Positions 1 through 7,912 of a DNA stretch of 64,000 nucleotides are shown in pieces (position 1 is the first letter of the stretch; every line of letters starts with the position of its first letter). The stretch is from JAJFUB01 sp964622325. GTDB lineage: Bacteria > Armatimonadota > Zipacnadia > Zipacnadales > UBA11051. The position numbers were made by a program, and so were the translations under genes. Below the pieces are notes generated by a model, which was not told where the DNA came from, made no database searches, and worked only from the letters and a program-made list of their open reading frames with translations. The DNA lies in the NCBI GenBank assembly GCA_964622325.1, contig CAZUOJ010000008.1, forward strand, positions 1-64,000. The letters run 5' to 3'.

Positions 1-253
1 GCAGATAGGGCAGGGCGGCGCGGACGCGCTCCTCTGGCGGCAGCTGCGGATCGGCCACTTCGTGCGGCAGGCCCAGGGTGCTCGTGGCGGTGGGGGGCAT
101 CCCCGCGGACACAAGCTCAATCCAGACATGATGATACAGCACAAGGTCGGCGATATTGTCCGCCTGGGGGCGCTCGGGGCGCAGATGGCTATGCGGATCA
201 ATCACAGGCGTGTGGGTAATCCGCCCCCGCAATTCCTGCTCAAAGGACATCAT
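1..253 (-). CDS. Glucuronate-isomerase/amidohydrolase-like protein, N-terminal part
   Basis: Only the first 84 codons lie in the window; the gene runs off the left edge. The ATG at 253 has a GGAGG site (264-260) six bases upstream, and a second ATG follows directly. The protein starts MMSFEQELRGRITHTP and then has VIDPHSHLRPERP at about residues 18-30, a metal-binding D-x-H-x-H loop as at the N-terminus of amidohydrolases. The following NIADLVLYHHVWIEL resembles the first helix of uronate isomerases (UxaC family). A role in uronate catabolism would suit the glycosidase-rich neighbourhood, but the active-site remainder is not visible, so the specific reaction is inferred. Confidence 0.7.
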   Translation of the reverse strand, partial: MMSFEQELRGRITHTPVIDPHSHLRPERPQADNIADLVLYHHVWIELVSAGMPPTATSTLGLPHEVADPQLPPEERVRAALPYL

Positions 254-310
254 GGCGGGCCTCCTTTTTTAGCCCCCCTGCCGCCCCCCTCTCCCCCCGC
301 GGGCTCAACG

Positions 311-530
311 AAGTTTACACAGACTCTAATCTGATAACATACAGACTCGATAAACAGTCAATTCAAACTCTATATAGAAGGCAATTCAGACACTATCAGA
401 CACTATAAGGATAAGCTACTCAGGATCTCAGACACTATATGGATAAGTATTCAAGATCTCAGATACTCTATGGATAAGCTATTCAAGCTCTATATGGACT
501 AGCAATTCAAACTCGATGAAGACTATAAAG
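311..530. repeat. AT-rich degenerate tandem repeats in the 351-base gap 254-604
   Basis: The gap between the isomerase-like gene and the next gene's stop holds no convincing gene. From about 311 the sequence turns AT-rich and repeats loosely every 24-32 bases, built from CAGACACTATA, GGATAAGCTATTCAAG and ATTCAAACTCTATATGGA. Visible unit starts are near 361, 384, 397, 421, 449, 481 and 505. The left end (320-355) carries CAGACTC twice. Function is unknown. It lies upstream of the leftward gene starting at 253 and downstream of the leftward gene ending at 605. Confidence 0.65.
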
Positions 531-604
531 ACACGCCGCTTCTTTTTCTGCGTTGAGGTCTTCAATTCCTTGCTCCCATTTTAGCCGGCGAAACTTCTAA
601 TTGG

Positions 605-3577
605 CTAAGACCGCGGCGCCTCGCCACGGAACTCCAGCGTTTCCTGGGGCTTTGTGGCTATTGTCACCACAGCCTCTTTACTGCTGGCGATACATTTTCC
701 TCCCCGCCAGATCTGACACTCCTGAAAGGGATTTTCCAGTTTCAGGGTTTGCCCGCGTTCGGAGAAAATCCGGAGGCGTGTGAGTCGGCGCCCGGGCTGG
801 AACTCCACATAGACTAAAAAGCCGCCGCGGGCGCGCAGCTTGAAGCGGCCCGCCCAGTCGGGACGCACGGCGGGCAGCAGGCGAATGGGCCCGCCGCTAA
901 AGGGATCTTCCGGCGCGGGCGTTGTCAGCCGATGCGATTGCAACAGCGTTTCCTGCAGCGCCGTCATATTCACTCCGGCGCTGTCAAAATACGGCGCGTC
1001 AGTTAAGGAGAGTTTTGAGCCGCGCAGGGGGACCGAGGGACTGATCCAGCCGCCGTAGGGATAGCGTTGATGGCGCCGCACATGATCCATAATCACCTCC
1101 ACGGTTTCGGGCAGACGCAGGCGGGCGGCCTGGATGCCATCCTGCGACCAGCCACAGACATTGGAGTGCTGCCGGGCGCGAAAAGTCTTCACCGCCCGCT
1201 GATAATCGGGCGCCGGAGACTGCGAATCGGCCAGGGCGAAGGGGAAAATCACATACAATTCGGGCTGCTCCACATTATACGCCAGGCGGTCGGCGAGGAA
1301 GGCTGCGGCGGGCGCATACAGGGTGTCATCGGGCTCAATGCGCTCCACGAGCGGCGTGCCTGCCTGAATGTACGAGGGCCGGCCGGGCGGGATTTCCTCG
1401 GCGCGGGCGGGGCGCCGAATAAAGCGGCCCGTGGGCAGTGGCGCCAGATGGGCCAGCCGCTCCCGCACCGCCGCCAAAAAAGCCGGCTCATAGCCGAATT
1501 CAGCCCCATATTTGAGGGTCTGCCAGAAGCAATAGCGCACTGCGCACATATCCGTCAGCGGATCCTTGACCTGCCACCAGATCTCCAGCGCGTCCGAGGG
1601 CGTCATATGATACAGGCCATCGTCCTCCCGCTTTAAATAGCTTAAATAAAAGAGCGTAACTTCCTTAAGCCAGGGAGCCACGACTTCATACAGAAAACTC
1701 TTATCGCCTGTATACGCCACATAATCAAACATCTGCTGCACTAATTCCGCCCCCTGCGCCAGGGAGCGCGCATTGTAGCCCGAGGGGACGCTTTCCATCC
1801 GCTGATCCCGCAGCGCTGCTTCCAGCGCTGCGGCAGAAAAGCGGGACACTTCTTTGGGGGGCGGGGAGAGGCCGGGCTTGAGCGGATTGGCTAATTCCCA
1901 GACGCGCAGGCCCAGCTTGCCCAGACGGGCTGTCTCTTGCTTGAAGTCCATATACAGCCGATCATAAAAATCCAGATGGGCGCGGGCGTATTCCAGATGA
2001 TTGGCCGCGAACATGGGCCAGATAATCTCCCGTGTATTCTGCCACCAGTAGCGCCAGCCCCAATGGCGATCATCCTCCACGACCAGGCCGGGCCCGCCAT
2101 TGAATTTGGGCAGCACGGGCCCCTCGCCCACGGAGGCATATGAATACAGCGTCACATGCCATAACTGGGTCAGCTTATCCGCATCACGCCCCCGCAAGTC
2201 CAGGAATGATTTTTCCCAGAAGCGGTCCCAAAAAGCCCGTTGCGTGTGGCGCAGTTGATCCTGATTGGCCCGGGAGAGCCTGAGGAAGGTCTTTCGGGCC
2301 ATCTCCTGCGGCTGGCCATCATAGCTTGTCGCGCAGGTGATAATCAGCCAGTATTTGTGCCCGACTGACGCAGGCTTAAGCGTCGCGATTATTCCTCGCT
2401 CCGTTTTGTGTTCTGTGCCGTCCGCCGGCACACGCCCGCGGGCATCGACAAACCCCAAGACTAGGCCTGCGCCCAGGCGGAAAACGCGGTCCTCGGGAGG
2501 CACCTGCGCGGGATCAGCGACTATCTTGCCCTGCTCATTACACTGATGCACTTCCCGGGTGATGAGCAGGTTCTCTTCTCTGACGATGGATATCCCGGGA
2601 CGCCAGAGGGAAAATGTCGCTTGTACTTCGGGCGTGGGCCGCGTGTCCTGGACGGCGATGAGGAGGGCATTGTGGCCCCGAATGCCATACGCTTCGGCAA
2701 TAATCTGCCCCTGCGCTGTCTTTAAAGTCAGCACTACCGAGCCGCGATTCAAATCCAGTCGCTGCTCAAATTGCGTCAGCGCTTCATTGGAAACGCCAAA
2801 CGAGAGCTGGACATGGCCCGGAGAGAGGATATTGCCGGGCTTAAAGAAATCCGTCTTGGACAGATGGATTTCCCAGGCGGAGCCGTAGCGCAACATCGCC
2901 GATAAGTCCCCGCTGCCCACCGGCATCACATAGCCGGTGTCCTCCGCCGGGCTGGTGAAGCGCGGCGAAAGCTCCGCCCGCCGCGCCGCCATACTCTGCT
3001 GCGAAAAATCTAGCACGGGCTTTCTTCTCCTCACAGAACTCTTCACAAATTCCAGGAAGATAGGATTAGCTTCGGCCGTTAAGGTTTGCCGGAATCGATC
3101 CTCACGGTTTTCTCCCAGCAGCCGCAGCACTGCGCCGGCCAAACGCTCCGGGGCGGCATCCAGCCGATTATACAAAATGAGCTGCTCCACCGGCACTTCC
3201 TGGCCTAAATCCAACTCCCACCATTCATTGCCCCCTTTGCCGGCGGAATGCCAGAAGCTGGCCTCGGGGCCCCAGACATATTCCACTATGCCGTCCACCG
3301 CCCGCTCCGGCGCAAAGGGAGGCATATAGGAGGACGCCGTCACTTTTTTGTGGACAGCAATGTTTTGGCCGCCCACATAAACTTCCAGCTCGGCAAAATG
3401 CAAATAATCGCGACTGGCGCCCGATTCCACCCGTACAAACCGCGCCCGCACCGGCGCGCCTGACGCCCGCTCTCCTGATGCCTGCGCGCCAGTTGCCAGC
3501 TTCCCTGACGCCAGCGCTCCTGACGCTAAAACAGGGAGCGTCAGCCCCAGCACCAGCAGATACGCGCTAAATCTCAT
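605..3577 (-). CDS. Secreted discoidin-DUF5703-type glycoside hydrolase-like protein
   Basis: A 990-residue exported protein. A signal peptide (MRFSAYLLVLGLTLPVLA) is followed by a low-complexity ASG-rich linker to about residue 42. An F5/8 type C (discoidin) domain spans about 45-155 (RFVRVESGASRDYLHFAELEVYV). Residues about 185-430 fit the DUF5703 N-terminal domain (PVGSGDLSAMLRYG, HLSKTDFFKPG), and about 450-900 fit an alpha/alpha-barrel like GH65/GH95 enzymes (HWGWRYWWQNTREIIWPM, HMTPSDALEIWW). It probably binds and cleaves an extracellular glycan; the substrate is unknown and I do not assign the catalytic acid. The ATG has AGGAGG in ACAGGAGGCGACG directly upstream. The same signal and ribosome site are duplicated upstream. 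Confidence 0.85.
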   Translation of the reverse strand: MRFSAYLLVLGLTLPVLASGALASGKLATGAQASGERASGAPVRARFVRVESGASRDYLHFAELEVYVGGQNIAVHKKVTASSYMPPFAPERAVDGIVEYVWGPEASFWHSAGKGGNEWWELDLGQEVPVEQLILYNRLDAAPERLAGAVLRLLGENREDRFRQTLTAEANPIFLEFVKSSVRRRKPVLDFSQQSMAARRAELSPRFTSPAEDTGYVMPVGSGDLSAMLRYGSAWEIHLSKTDFFKPGNILSPGHVQLSFGVSNEALTQFEQRLDLNRGSVVLTLKTAQGQIIAEAYGIRGHNALLIAVQDTRPTPEVQATFSLWRPGISIVREENLLITREVHQCNEQGKIVADPAQVPPEDRVFRLGAGLVLGFVDARGRVPADGTEHKTERGIIATLKPASVGHKYWLIITCATSYDGQPQEMARKTFLRLSRANQDQLRHTQRAFWDRFWEKSFLDLRGRDADKLTQLWHVTLYSYASVGEGPVLPKFNGGPGLVVEDDRHWGWRYWWQNTREIIWPMFAANHLEYARAHLDFYDRLYMDFKQETARLGKLGLRVWELANPLKPGLSPPPKEVSRFSAAALEAALRDQRMESVPSGYNARSLAQGAELVQQMFDYVAYTGDKSFLYEVVAPWLKEVTLFYLSYLKREDDGLYHMTPSDALEIWWQVKDPLTDMCAVRYCFWQTLKYGAEFGYEPAFLAAVRERLAHLAPLPTGRFIRRPARAEEIPPGRPSYIQAGTPLVERIEPDDTLYAPAAAFLADRLAYNVEQPELYVIFPFALADSQSPAPDYQRAVKTFRARQHSNVCGWSQDGIQAARLRLPETVEVIMDHVRRHQRYPYGGWISPSVPLRGSKLSLTDAPYFDSAGVNMTALQETLLQSHRLTTPAPEDPFSGGPIRLLPAVRPDWAGRFKLRARGGFLVYVEFQPGRRLTRLRIFSERGQTLKLENPFQECQIWRGGKCIASSKEAVVTIATKPQETLEFRGEAPRS

Positions 3578-3746
3578 CGTCGCCTCCTGTATGGCAGGGC
3601 TGCCCCGGCCGCCCGCGCGCCTGACGCCCGCTCCCCCGACACCCGCGCGCCTGTCGCCAGAGCAGGGAGCGCAGCCCCAGCACCAGCAAATACGCGCTAA
3701 ATCTCATCGCCGCCTCCTGTATGGCAGGGCTGCCCCGGCCGCCCGC
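3532..3746. repeat. Tandem duplication of the 5' end of the DUF5703-type gene
   Basis: About 85 bases at 3532-3616 recur at 3663-3746 with an offset of 130-131 bases. The unit contains the ribosome-binding site, the start codon and the first dozen codons of the gene starting at 3577. The copies differ by a few substitutions and one base missing from the upstream copy. The stretches between them are themselves related to the ASG-linker coding sequence (repeated CCTGACGCC-like units), so the gene's leader and linker form a minisatellite-like tract. A further partial copy of the linker end is visible around 3720-3755. Confidence 0.85.
3567..3707 (-). pseudogene. Decayed duplicate gene start / 46-codon leader ORF
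   Basis: The upstream copy of the duplicated 5' end has the same start (MRFSAYLLVLGL) and the same upstream CAGGAGGCGGCG ribosome site. It lost one base after codon 12 and so shifts frame. It reads 46 codons and stops at TAG inside the ATGAGATTTAGC that begins the intact gene, overlapping the real start by ten bases. Without the deletion the frame would continue as TLPALATGARVSGERASG, clearly the gene's own signal-linker sequence. It may be a relic, or it may act as a translated leader that couples into the real start. Confidence 0.7.
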
Positions 3747-3764
3747 TCCGCCTCGCCGCTCCCC

Positions 3765-3797
3765 AAAAGAAAAATAGCCCCTGTTGTTTCGTAGGGG
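3765..3797 (-). terminator. Possible intrinsic terminator of the GH43-like gene
   Basis: Reading leftward, CCCCT and AGGGG (793-797 and 778-782) form a 5-bp stem with a 10-base loop, followed by CTATTTTTCTTTT. It lies about 30 bases past the GH43-like stop codon. The stem is short. Confidence 0.45.
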
Positions 3798-3824
3798 AAT
3801 GAGAGTTTGCCTGCCTGTGGCACA

Positions 3825-4835
3825 TTATTTTTCTGGCAGAAGCGTCCAGTCCCACAGATTATCGGAAAAGGCGAGGCCCAGGGTGGCGTCCGCCTCGGGA
3901 TGAGGCAAGCCATGAAACAGCATCCCCCATTTGCCGCACCAGGGCCGAAAATCCGCCACAAACACGGCGGATTGATGGCTGGCGCACCAGCGCTGCGGGC
4001 CCGCCGACTGGTGCGCCGTTTTCCCCTCGGGCGTGCCGCTTTTTCTGCTGTCTGGCGAAACAGGCGAAGGGGATGAAGGGCTTTTTGGCTCCGCAGGTCC
4101 TTCAGGCGCAGTGAAAAAAATTTCCGCTTCCGGCGCTAGCGGCGGCAGCTCCCATAGCGAGGGCCCGGCCACATGCGCCAGATGCTGCGGATTCATCCCC
4201 ACACTGGCAAAAAAATGCCATGTATCTCCTTCGCGCACGAGGGCACAATTTTCGACCCCGCCGTTATCTTTATAGGCGGGGCCGGAAATTAAGGGCGCTT
4301 CAGGCGTGAGATTCTCCCAGCTGCGCCAGTCGCGTGTGCGATGGCAACCGAAAGCGCGCTCATCGCTGCCGCGGCGAAAATTGACCCACAGACAATGCCA
4401 GAAGCCCTGATCGTAAAACAGCCAGCCGTCAATCGGCCCGTGGGAGGCTTCCCAGCCTGGTCCGGTGTCGGCCGGGATAATATGGTGCGGCGCGCTCCAA
4501 TGACGCAAATCCGCCGAAAAGAGCAGAGCTATTTCGCTGGGCCAGGGATAGGATTGCACGACCAAAATCCATTGCCCCCCGACGCGGACGATATTGCCCG
4601 GCGAGGCGTAGCCTTTGGGGGAGATGATGATTTCGGGCGAGAAGGTCTGAAAGTCGCGGGTAATTGTGAGGCCAATGTCATAACATTCGGGCCCGCCCCA
4701 GCCGCCCACCTGCCGCGTGTAAAAAAGATAACACTCCCCCTCCTTCCACAGGGCTGCCGGATCCCGCACGCTCACCCCCGCCACCCCATACACTGGATTT
4801 TTCAATTCTGATAAACGCATTTCTGATAAACGCAT
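3825..4835 (-). CDS. GH43/GH32-like five-bladed beta-propeller protein
   Basis: A 336-residue protein with no signal peptide from the chosen start. Repeated propeller motifs are visible: VRDPAALWKEGECYLFYTRQ, DIGLTITRDFQTFS, WILVVQSYPWPSEIALLFSADLRHW, WHCLWVNFRRGSD, GCHRTRDWRSWENL, GGVENCALVREGDTWHFFAS and GLAFSDNLWDWTLLPEK. These match GH43/32/62/68-clan glycosidases; RDP near the N-terminus would carry the catalytic base. A proline/serine-rich insertion (PAEPKSPSSPSPVSPDSRK) interrupts the last blade. I chose the ATG at 4835 because AAGGAG (4849-4844) sits eight bases upstream; an in-frame ATG exists at 4901. Substrate unknown. Confidence 0.8.
   Translation of the reverse strand: MRLSEMRLSELKNPVYGVAGVSVRDPAALWKEGECYLFYTRQVGGWGGPECYDIGLTITRDFQTFSPEIIISPKGYASPGNIVRVGGQWILVVQSYPWPSEIALLFSADLRHWSAPHHIIPADTGPGWEASHGPIDGWLFYDQGFWHCLWVNFRRGSDERAFGCHRTRDWRSWENLTPEAPLISGPAYKDNGGVENCALVREGDTWHFFASVGMNPQHLAHVAGPSLWELPPLAPEAEIFFTAPEGPAEPKSPSSPSPVSPDSRKSGTPEGKTAHQSAGPQRWCASHQSAVFVADFRPWCGKWGMLFHGLPHPEADATLGLAFSDNLWDWTLLPEK
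4806..4835. repeat. 15-bp exact tandem duplication at a start codon
   Basis: The first five codons of the GH43-like gene (MRLSE) are present twice, as identical 15-base units at 4806-4820 and 4821-4835. Two in-frame ATGs result, and only the outer one is at a good distance from the AAGGAG site. Confidence 0.9.
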
Positions 4836-5119
4836 TATTCCCGGCTCCTTACTCTTTCGCGGAAGCATTCTCCTCTCCCCCGCCCAAATCCTCTTCGGCA
4901 CCTATCTAGCATAAGCCTGGCAGATTTGTTCGAACATCAGGCAAAAGCAAAATGGCTTTTGGTCGCGGCATTTCTGAGCTTTTGCGTAGGAGCACATTGT
5001 GAACTGTCTTGCAGTTTCTCTTAATCCTGCATTTCCCCTAAACACCCTGATAAAATAGAAAGCCTTTAGCCCACTTTTAACCGGCGCAGACACTAACAAT
5101 AAAATTGTGCCCATTTTTA

Positions 5120-6934
5120 CTACAATTTGGAGAGCGCTTCTTCTATTTCTTTTTTGGCATCTGCTGAAATGTCTTTGCAATTCAATGCCCGCTGCCAACT
5201 CTCTTTTGCCCGTTCTTTATCACCTAGCCGGGCATAGGCTTCTCCTAAATTGAAATGATACACATATTGCTCTGGCGCAAGCTGGGAAGCTTTTAAAAAG
5301 AAATCTTTAGCGAGTTCATATTTCCCCATTCGGAATTGGACAAGCCCATAAAGGTTGTTGGCTTCTGCAGATTGGGGAGACAGTGTAATCCATTCCTCTG
5401 CCACGCGAGCAGCTTCTTCATCAAACCCCCGGCGATATAAGCTCCAGGCCAGCTCGGTAAGCGCTTTTATATCTTTCTTTGCGCGGAGTGAGTCCAGGCG
5501 CGGCATCTGCTCGGCAATTCGCTCCAGATCGCGGGCCTCTAACGCAAGCTCTTCATTTCCTGCTTTTACAGCCTGTGTCTGGATCCTGTGAAAGAAAGCC
5601 AGAGGCAGTTTGTATTCGCCTAAATGCAACAGAACAATCCCGGTGCGCCATCTTTGCTCGGTATAGTTTTGGGGTAACTTCTTCCAAGCGTCTTTGGCGA
5701 TTTCTAAGGCTTCAGCTTGGCGATTGGCGAGGCGCAGGCAATCGGCCAAGGTCACTAAATCGGAAAGGTATTCAGGGGCGGTAGCACTTGCTTGGAGGTG
5801 AGGAATGGCTTCCTCAAAAGACTCTTTCTCATAGAGCAGCTCTCCCAAGCGATGACGGGCAGGGAGGTAATCAGGAGCTAGGGCGACAGCTTTACGCAGG
5901 ATGGGCAAAATGTCTTCTTTTTTTTCTTCGGCAGCCAGCGCCCGCAGCAATTCTTCGGCAGCGGCGGCTTGGGCTTCCGATTGCACGACAAACAACGGAA
6001 ACGCAGAAATATTGCGTGCGGCCAGCTGTGTTTCCCCATACCCTTCTTCCGCCCACCGCTTTCCATGCAAACGACCGAAAGCGGCAATTAAAACTTTATA
6101 TTCCACTGGGCGCATTTGTGGGGGCAGAAACATTTTCCCTGTGTATATCAAATCCCCAGCCATCGCATCCGGTTCTTTTCCATTGTCGAACAACTCCGCT
6201 TTTACTTTTGTCCCTTCAATAAAGCAGCGGATAGCGAAGTTTCCCTGAGGTGTCTGAGGAGGTATTTCGCCCGGCACAGGTGTAAAGCGAACGGTGACTT
6301 TGACGCTTTGGCCCGCTTCTACGCAATGCTTATCCACTTCCATCAATAACAAGGTGGCATAATTCCACGGCGCTTGTGAATCTTGGGCTGCATTTAAAGG
6401 AAAAAGGAGTATATCATCCAACTTGGCGAAACCTGCTTGAGAACCCCATACACCCATGAGCAAACGAGGCTTATAATCATAGCTCCACACCTCACCGTCG
6501 TAATTTTTATATCCCACTTTGTGGACTTTAACTAATAAGTAGGTTGTATAGAAAATCCCGATGGATTTATCGTCCGCCCCAAAATATTGAATACCATTGG
6601 CTCCTATATAGCCTTTCACTTGTGATTTACCGAACAAAACATCTTTTAAAAAATAAAGTGGCGATTTATTACTATGACCAAAAATATCTCGCAAAATGTC
6701 TTTCCAACTCCCGCTGATGCCTACTTCACCGATGGGGACATCCGCTTTGTACATGCCCTCAGCATCTGTGATGACCGTTATGTATTCGCTGCGTTTCGCA
6801 TCATAAATGGACACCTGCGCCTCGGCCAAAGGCTTACCTGTTGCGCCATCTACCACTCGACCACTCACAGGATCCCCCCAGCTATAATAGACAGACAGAA
6901 AAAGCATGATAAGCATTATGCTTGCTCTTTTCAT
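5120..6934 (-). CDS. Secreted protein with carboxypeptidase-regulatory-like domain and TPR repeats
   Basis: A 604-residue protein. Signal peptide residues 1-20 (MKRASIMLIMLFLSVYYSWG) are followed by a transthyretin/carboxypeptidase-regulatory-like domain at about 22-80 (VSGRVVDGATGKPLAEAQVSIYDA). A central beta-rich region has an Ig-like segment (KVTVRFTPVPG, LFDNGKEPDAMAGDLIYTG). About 340-604 carries tetratricopeptide repeats, for example AEANNLYGLVQFRMGKYELA and YVYHFNLGEAYARLGDKERA. It is probably a periplasmic or surface scaffold; no enzyme motif is visible. The base composition is more AT-rich than in neighbouring genes. A promoter (6997-7024) lies upstream and GAGGCAAG precedes the ATG. 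The 284-base gap 4836-5119 beyond its 3' end shows no gene. Confidence 0.85.
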   Translation of the reverse strand: MKRASIMLIMLFLSVYYSWGDPVSGRVVDGATGKPLAEAQVSIYDAKRSEYITVITDAEGMYKADVPIGEVGISGSWKDILRDIFGHSNKSPLYFLKDVLFGKSQVKGYIGANGIQYFGADDKSIGIFYTTYLLVKVHKVGYKNYDGEVWSYDYKPRLLMGVWGSQAGFAKLDDILLFPLNAAQDSQAPWNYATLLLMEVDKHCVEAGQSVKVTVRFTPVPGEIPPQTPQGNFAIRCFIEGTKVKAELFDNGKEPDAMAGDLIYTGKMFLPPQMRPVEYKVLIAAFGRLHGKRWAEEGYGETQLAARNISAFPLFVVQSEAQAAAAEELLRALAAEEKKEDILPILRKAVALAPDYLPARHRLGELLYEKESFEEAIPHLQASATAPEYLSDLVTLADCLRLANRQAEALEIAKDAWKKLPQNYTEQRWRTGIVLLHLGEYKLPLAFFHRIQTQAVKAGNEELALEARDLERIAEQMPRLDSLRAKKDIKALTELAWSLYRRGFDEEAARVAEEWITLSPQSAEANNLYGLVQFRMGKYELAKDFFLKASQLAPEQYVYHFNLGEAYARLGDKERAKESWQRALNCKDISADAKKEIEEALSKL

Positions 6935-6996
6935 CTTGCCTCATTCCTAAAATTTCATTTTTTAAAAATAATCTTAAAATTATTCTAAAAGAATAA

Positions 6997-7024
6997 ATTA
7001 TAAGATTAGTTTCTAAAAAAGCAA
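6997..7024 (-). promoter_or_regulatory. Sigma70-type promoter for the secreted TPR gene
   Basis: Read leftward, TTGCTT (7024-7019), a 16-base spacer and a consensus TATAAT (7002-6997). Transcription would start near 6990, giving a 5' leader of about 55 bases. Confidence 0.65.
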
Positions 7025-7114
7025 CCCTAAAAGATTAAAAATGTTAGAAGTTTTTTTTAAAAGTTTTCTCACCAAGCAGCTGTTTCTATGTATAAATAAA
7101 TGTTAGAAACCTCA

Positions 7115-7654
7115 TTAAGCGAGCCATACGCCCTTGTAAAACCATGCCTCGACATCGTGAGGATTGTGCTGCAGGACCTGCTCGTAATAATGCAATCTCT
7201 CTTCAGCGGTCGGAGTAGTGCCTCCTAATCTCCTGCTGGGATCGATGCCCCGAGCTTTTAACCCCTCATATATTTTTTCCGTCAATGCAGCCAAATCATG
7301 ATTTTGGTATTCTATCGCGGTCTTGTCGGCAAAAATGAACGCCCACTCAATCTTTTTCTTTACTAACTCCGCGTAACTCAGCCCGCACAGGACAGGAAGG
7401 AACGGCTTGAGGTTATTGTGCGCATGAACAAGTTCGCAGTGGACCGTTGCGGAGGCGAGCGTGTGCGGGGAGACAAGAACTAAAATCGCCCGTGCGTCTT
7501 GAATAGCCTGGGGAATAGTGCTCATGAAGGAAGCGCCGGCCGGGCTATCGCGCTCATAATACCAGGTCGTGTATCCGGCCTCTTCTAGCCGTGGTGCCAG
7601 GTCTAACGCCAGCTGCTGGTCCTCTTCCACATGAGAAATAAACACAGCGGGCAT
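7115..7654 (-). CDS. TIR-domain protein with a truncated TPR tail
   Basis: A 179-residue cytoplasmic protein. Residues 1-130 are a TIR domain: MPAVFISHVEEDQQLALDLAPRLE is the first strand and helix, followed by GYTTWYYERDSPAG, ILVLVSPHTLASATVHCELVHA and LPVLCGL. Glu74 is in the position of the catalytic glutamate of NAD-cleaving TIRs. Residues 150-179 (EERLHYYEQVLQHNPHDVEAWFYKGVWLA) look like the start of a TPR array, but a stop codon follows after one repeat. Related proteins often continue with many TPRs, so this may be a 3'-truncated gene. AT-rich spacers (6935-7114 and 7655-7912, no other gene seen) flank it. The ribosome site is weak (GCAGGG). Function could be anti-phage or signalling; this is inference. 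Confidence 0.8.
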   Translation of the reverse strand: MPAVFISHVEEDQQLALDLAPRLEEAGYTTWYYERDSPAGASFMSTIPQAIQDARAILVLVSPHTLASATVHCELVHAHNNLKPFLPVLCGLSYAELVKKKIEWAFIFADKTAIEYQNHDLAALTEKIYEGLKARGIDPSRRLGGTTPTAEERLHYYEQVLQHNPHDVEAWFYKGVWLA

Positions 7655-7912
7655 TTATTTTTCCCTGCTTTTGCCAAAGAATCAGTGGGCGAATATACCT
7701 GTAACAAAAAGCCCCCTTTATGATAATGAAGCTTAGAGGATTATTTATCCAAACCGATCGTGCCGCTTTGCTGGACAAATCAGTTGTTAGAGAAATCAAG
7801 GGGTTCTTTTTGGCTTTAAGTTTTTTTATTTTTTTCCCTTCATAAGCATAAGCGTTTAATATAAAAGCGATAGGGCTGAAATTATATTTTTTTATTTAGA
7901 TAAGGACGGGCG

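Noticed and set aside
4911..4965. GTTCGAAC and a nearby CAAAAGC/GCTTTTG hairpin suggesting a tRNA or terminator
   Set aside because: No cloverleaf can be built around the GTTCGAA, and the hairpin lacks a T-run.
4902..5198. A 98-codon minus-strand frame between the GH43-like and TPR genes
   Set aside because: Overlaps the TPR gene end, has no family similarity and no ribosome site.
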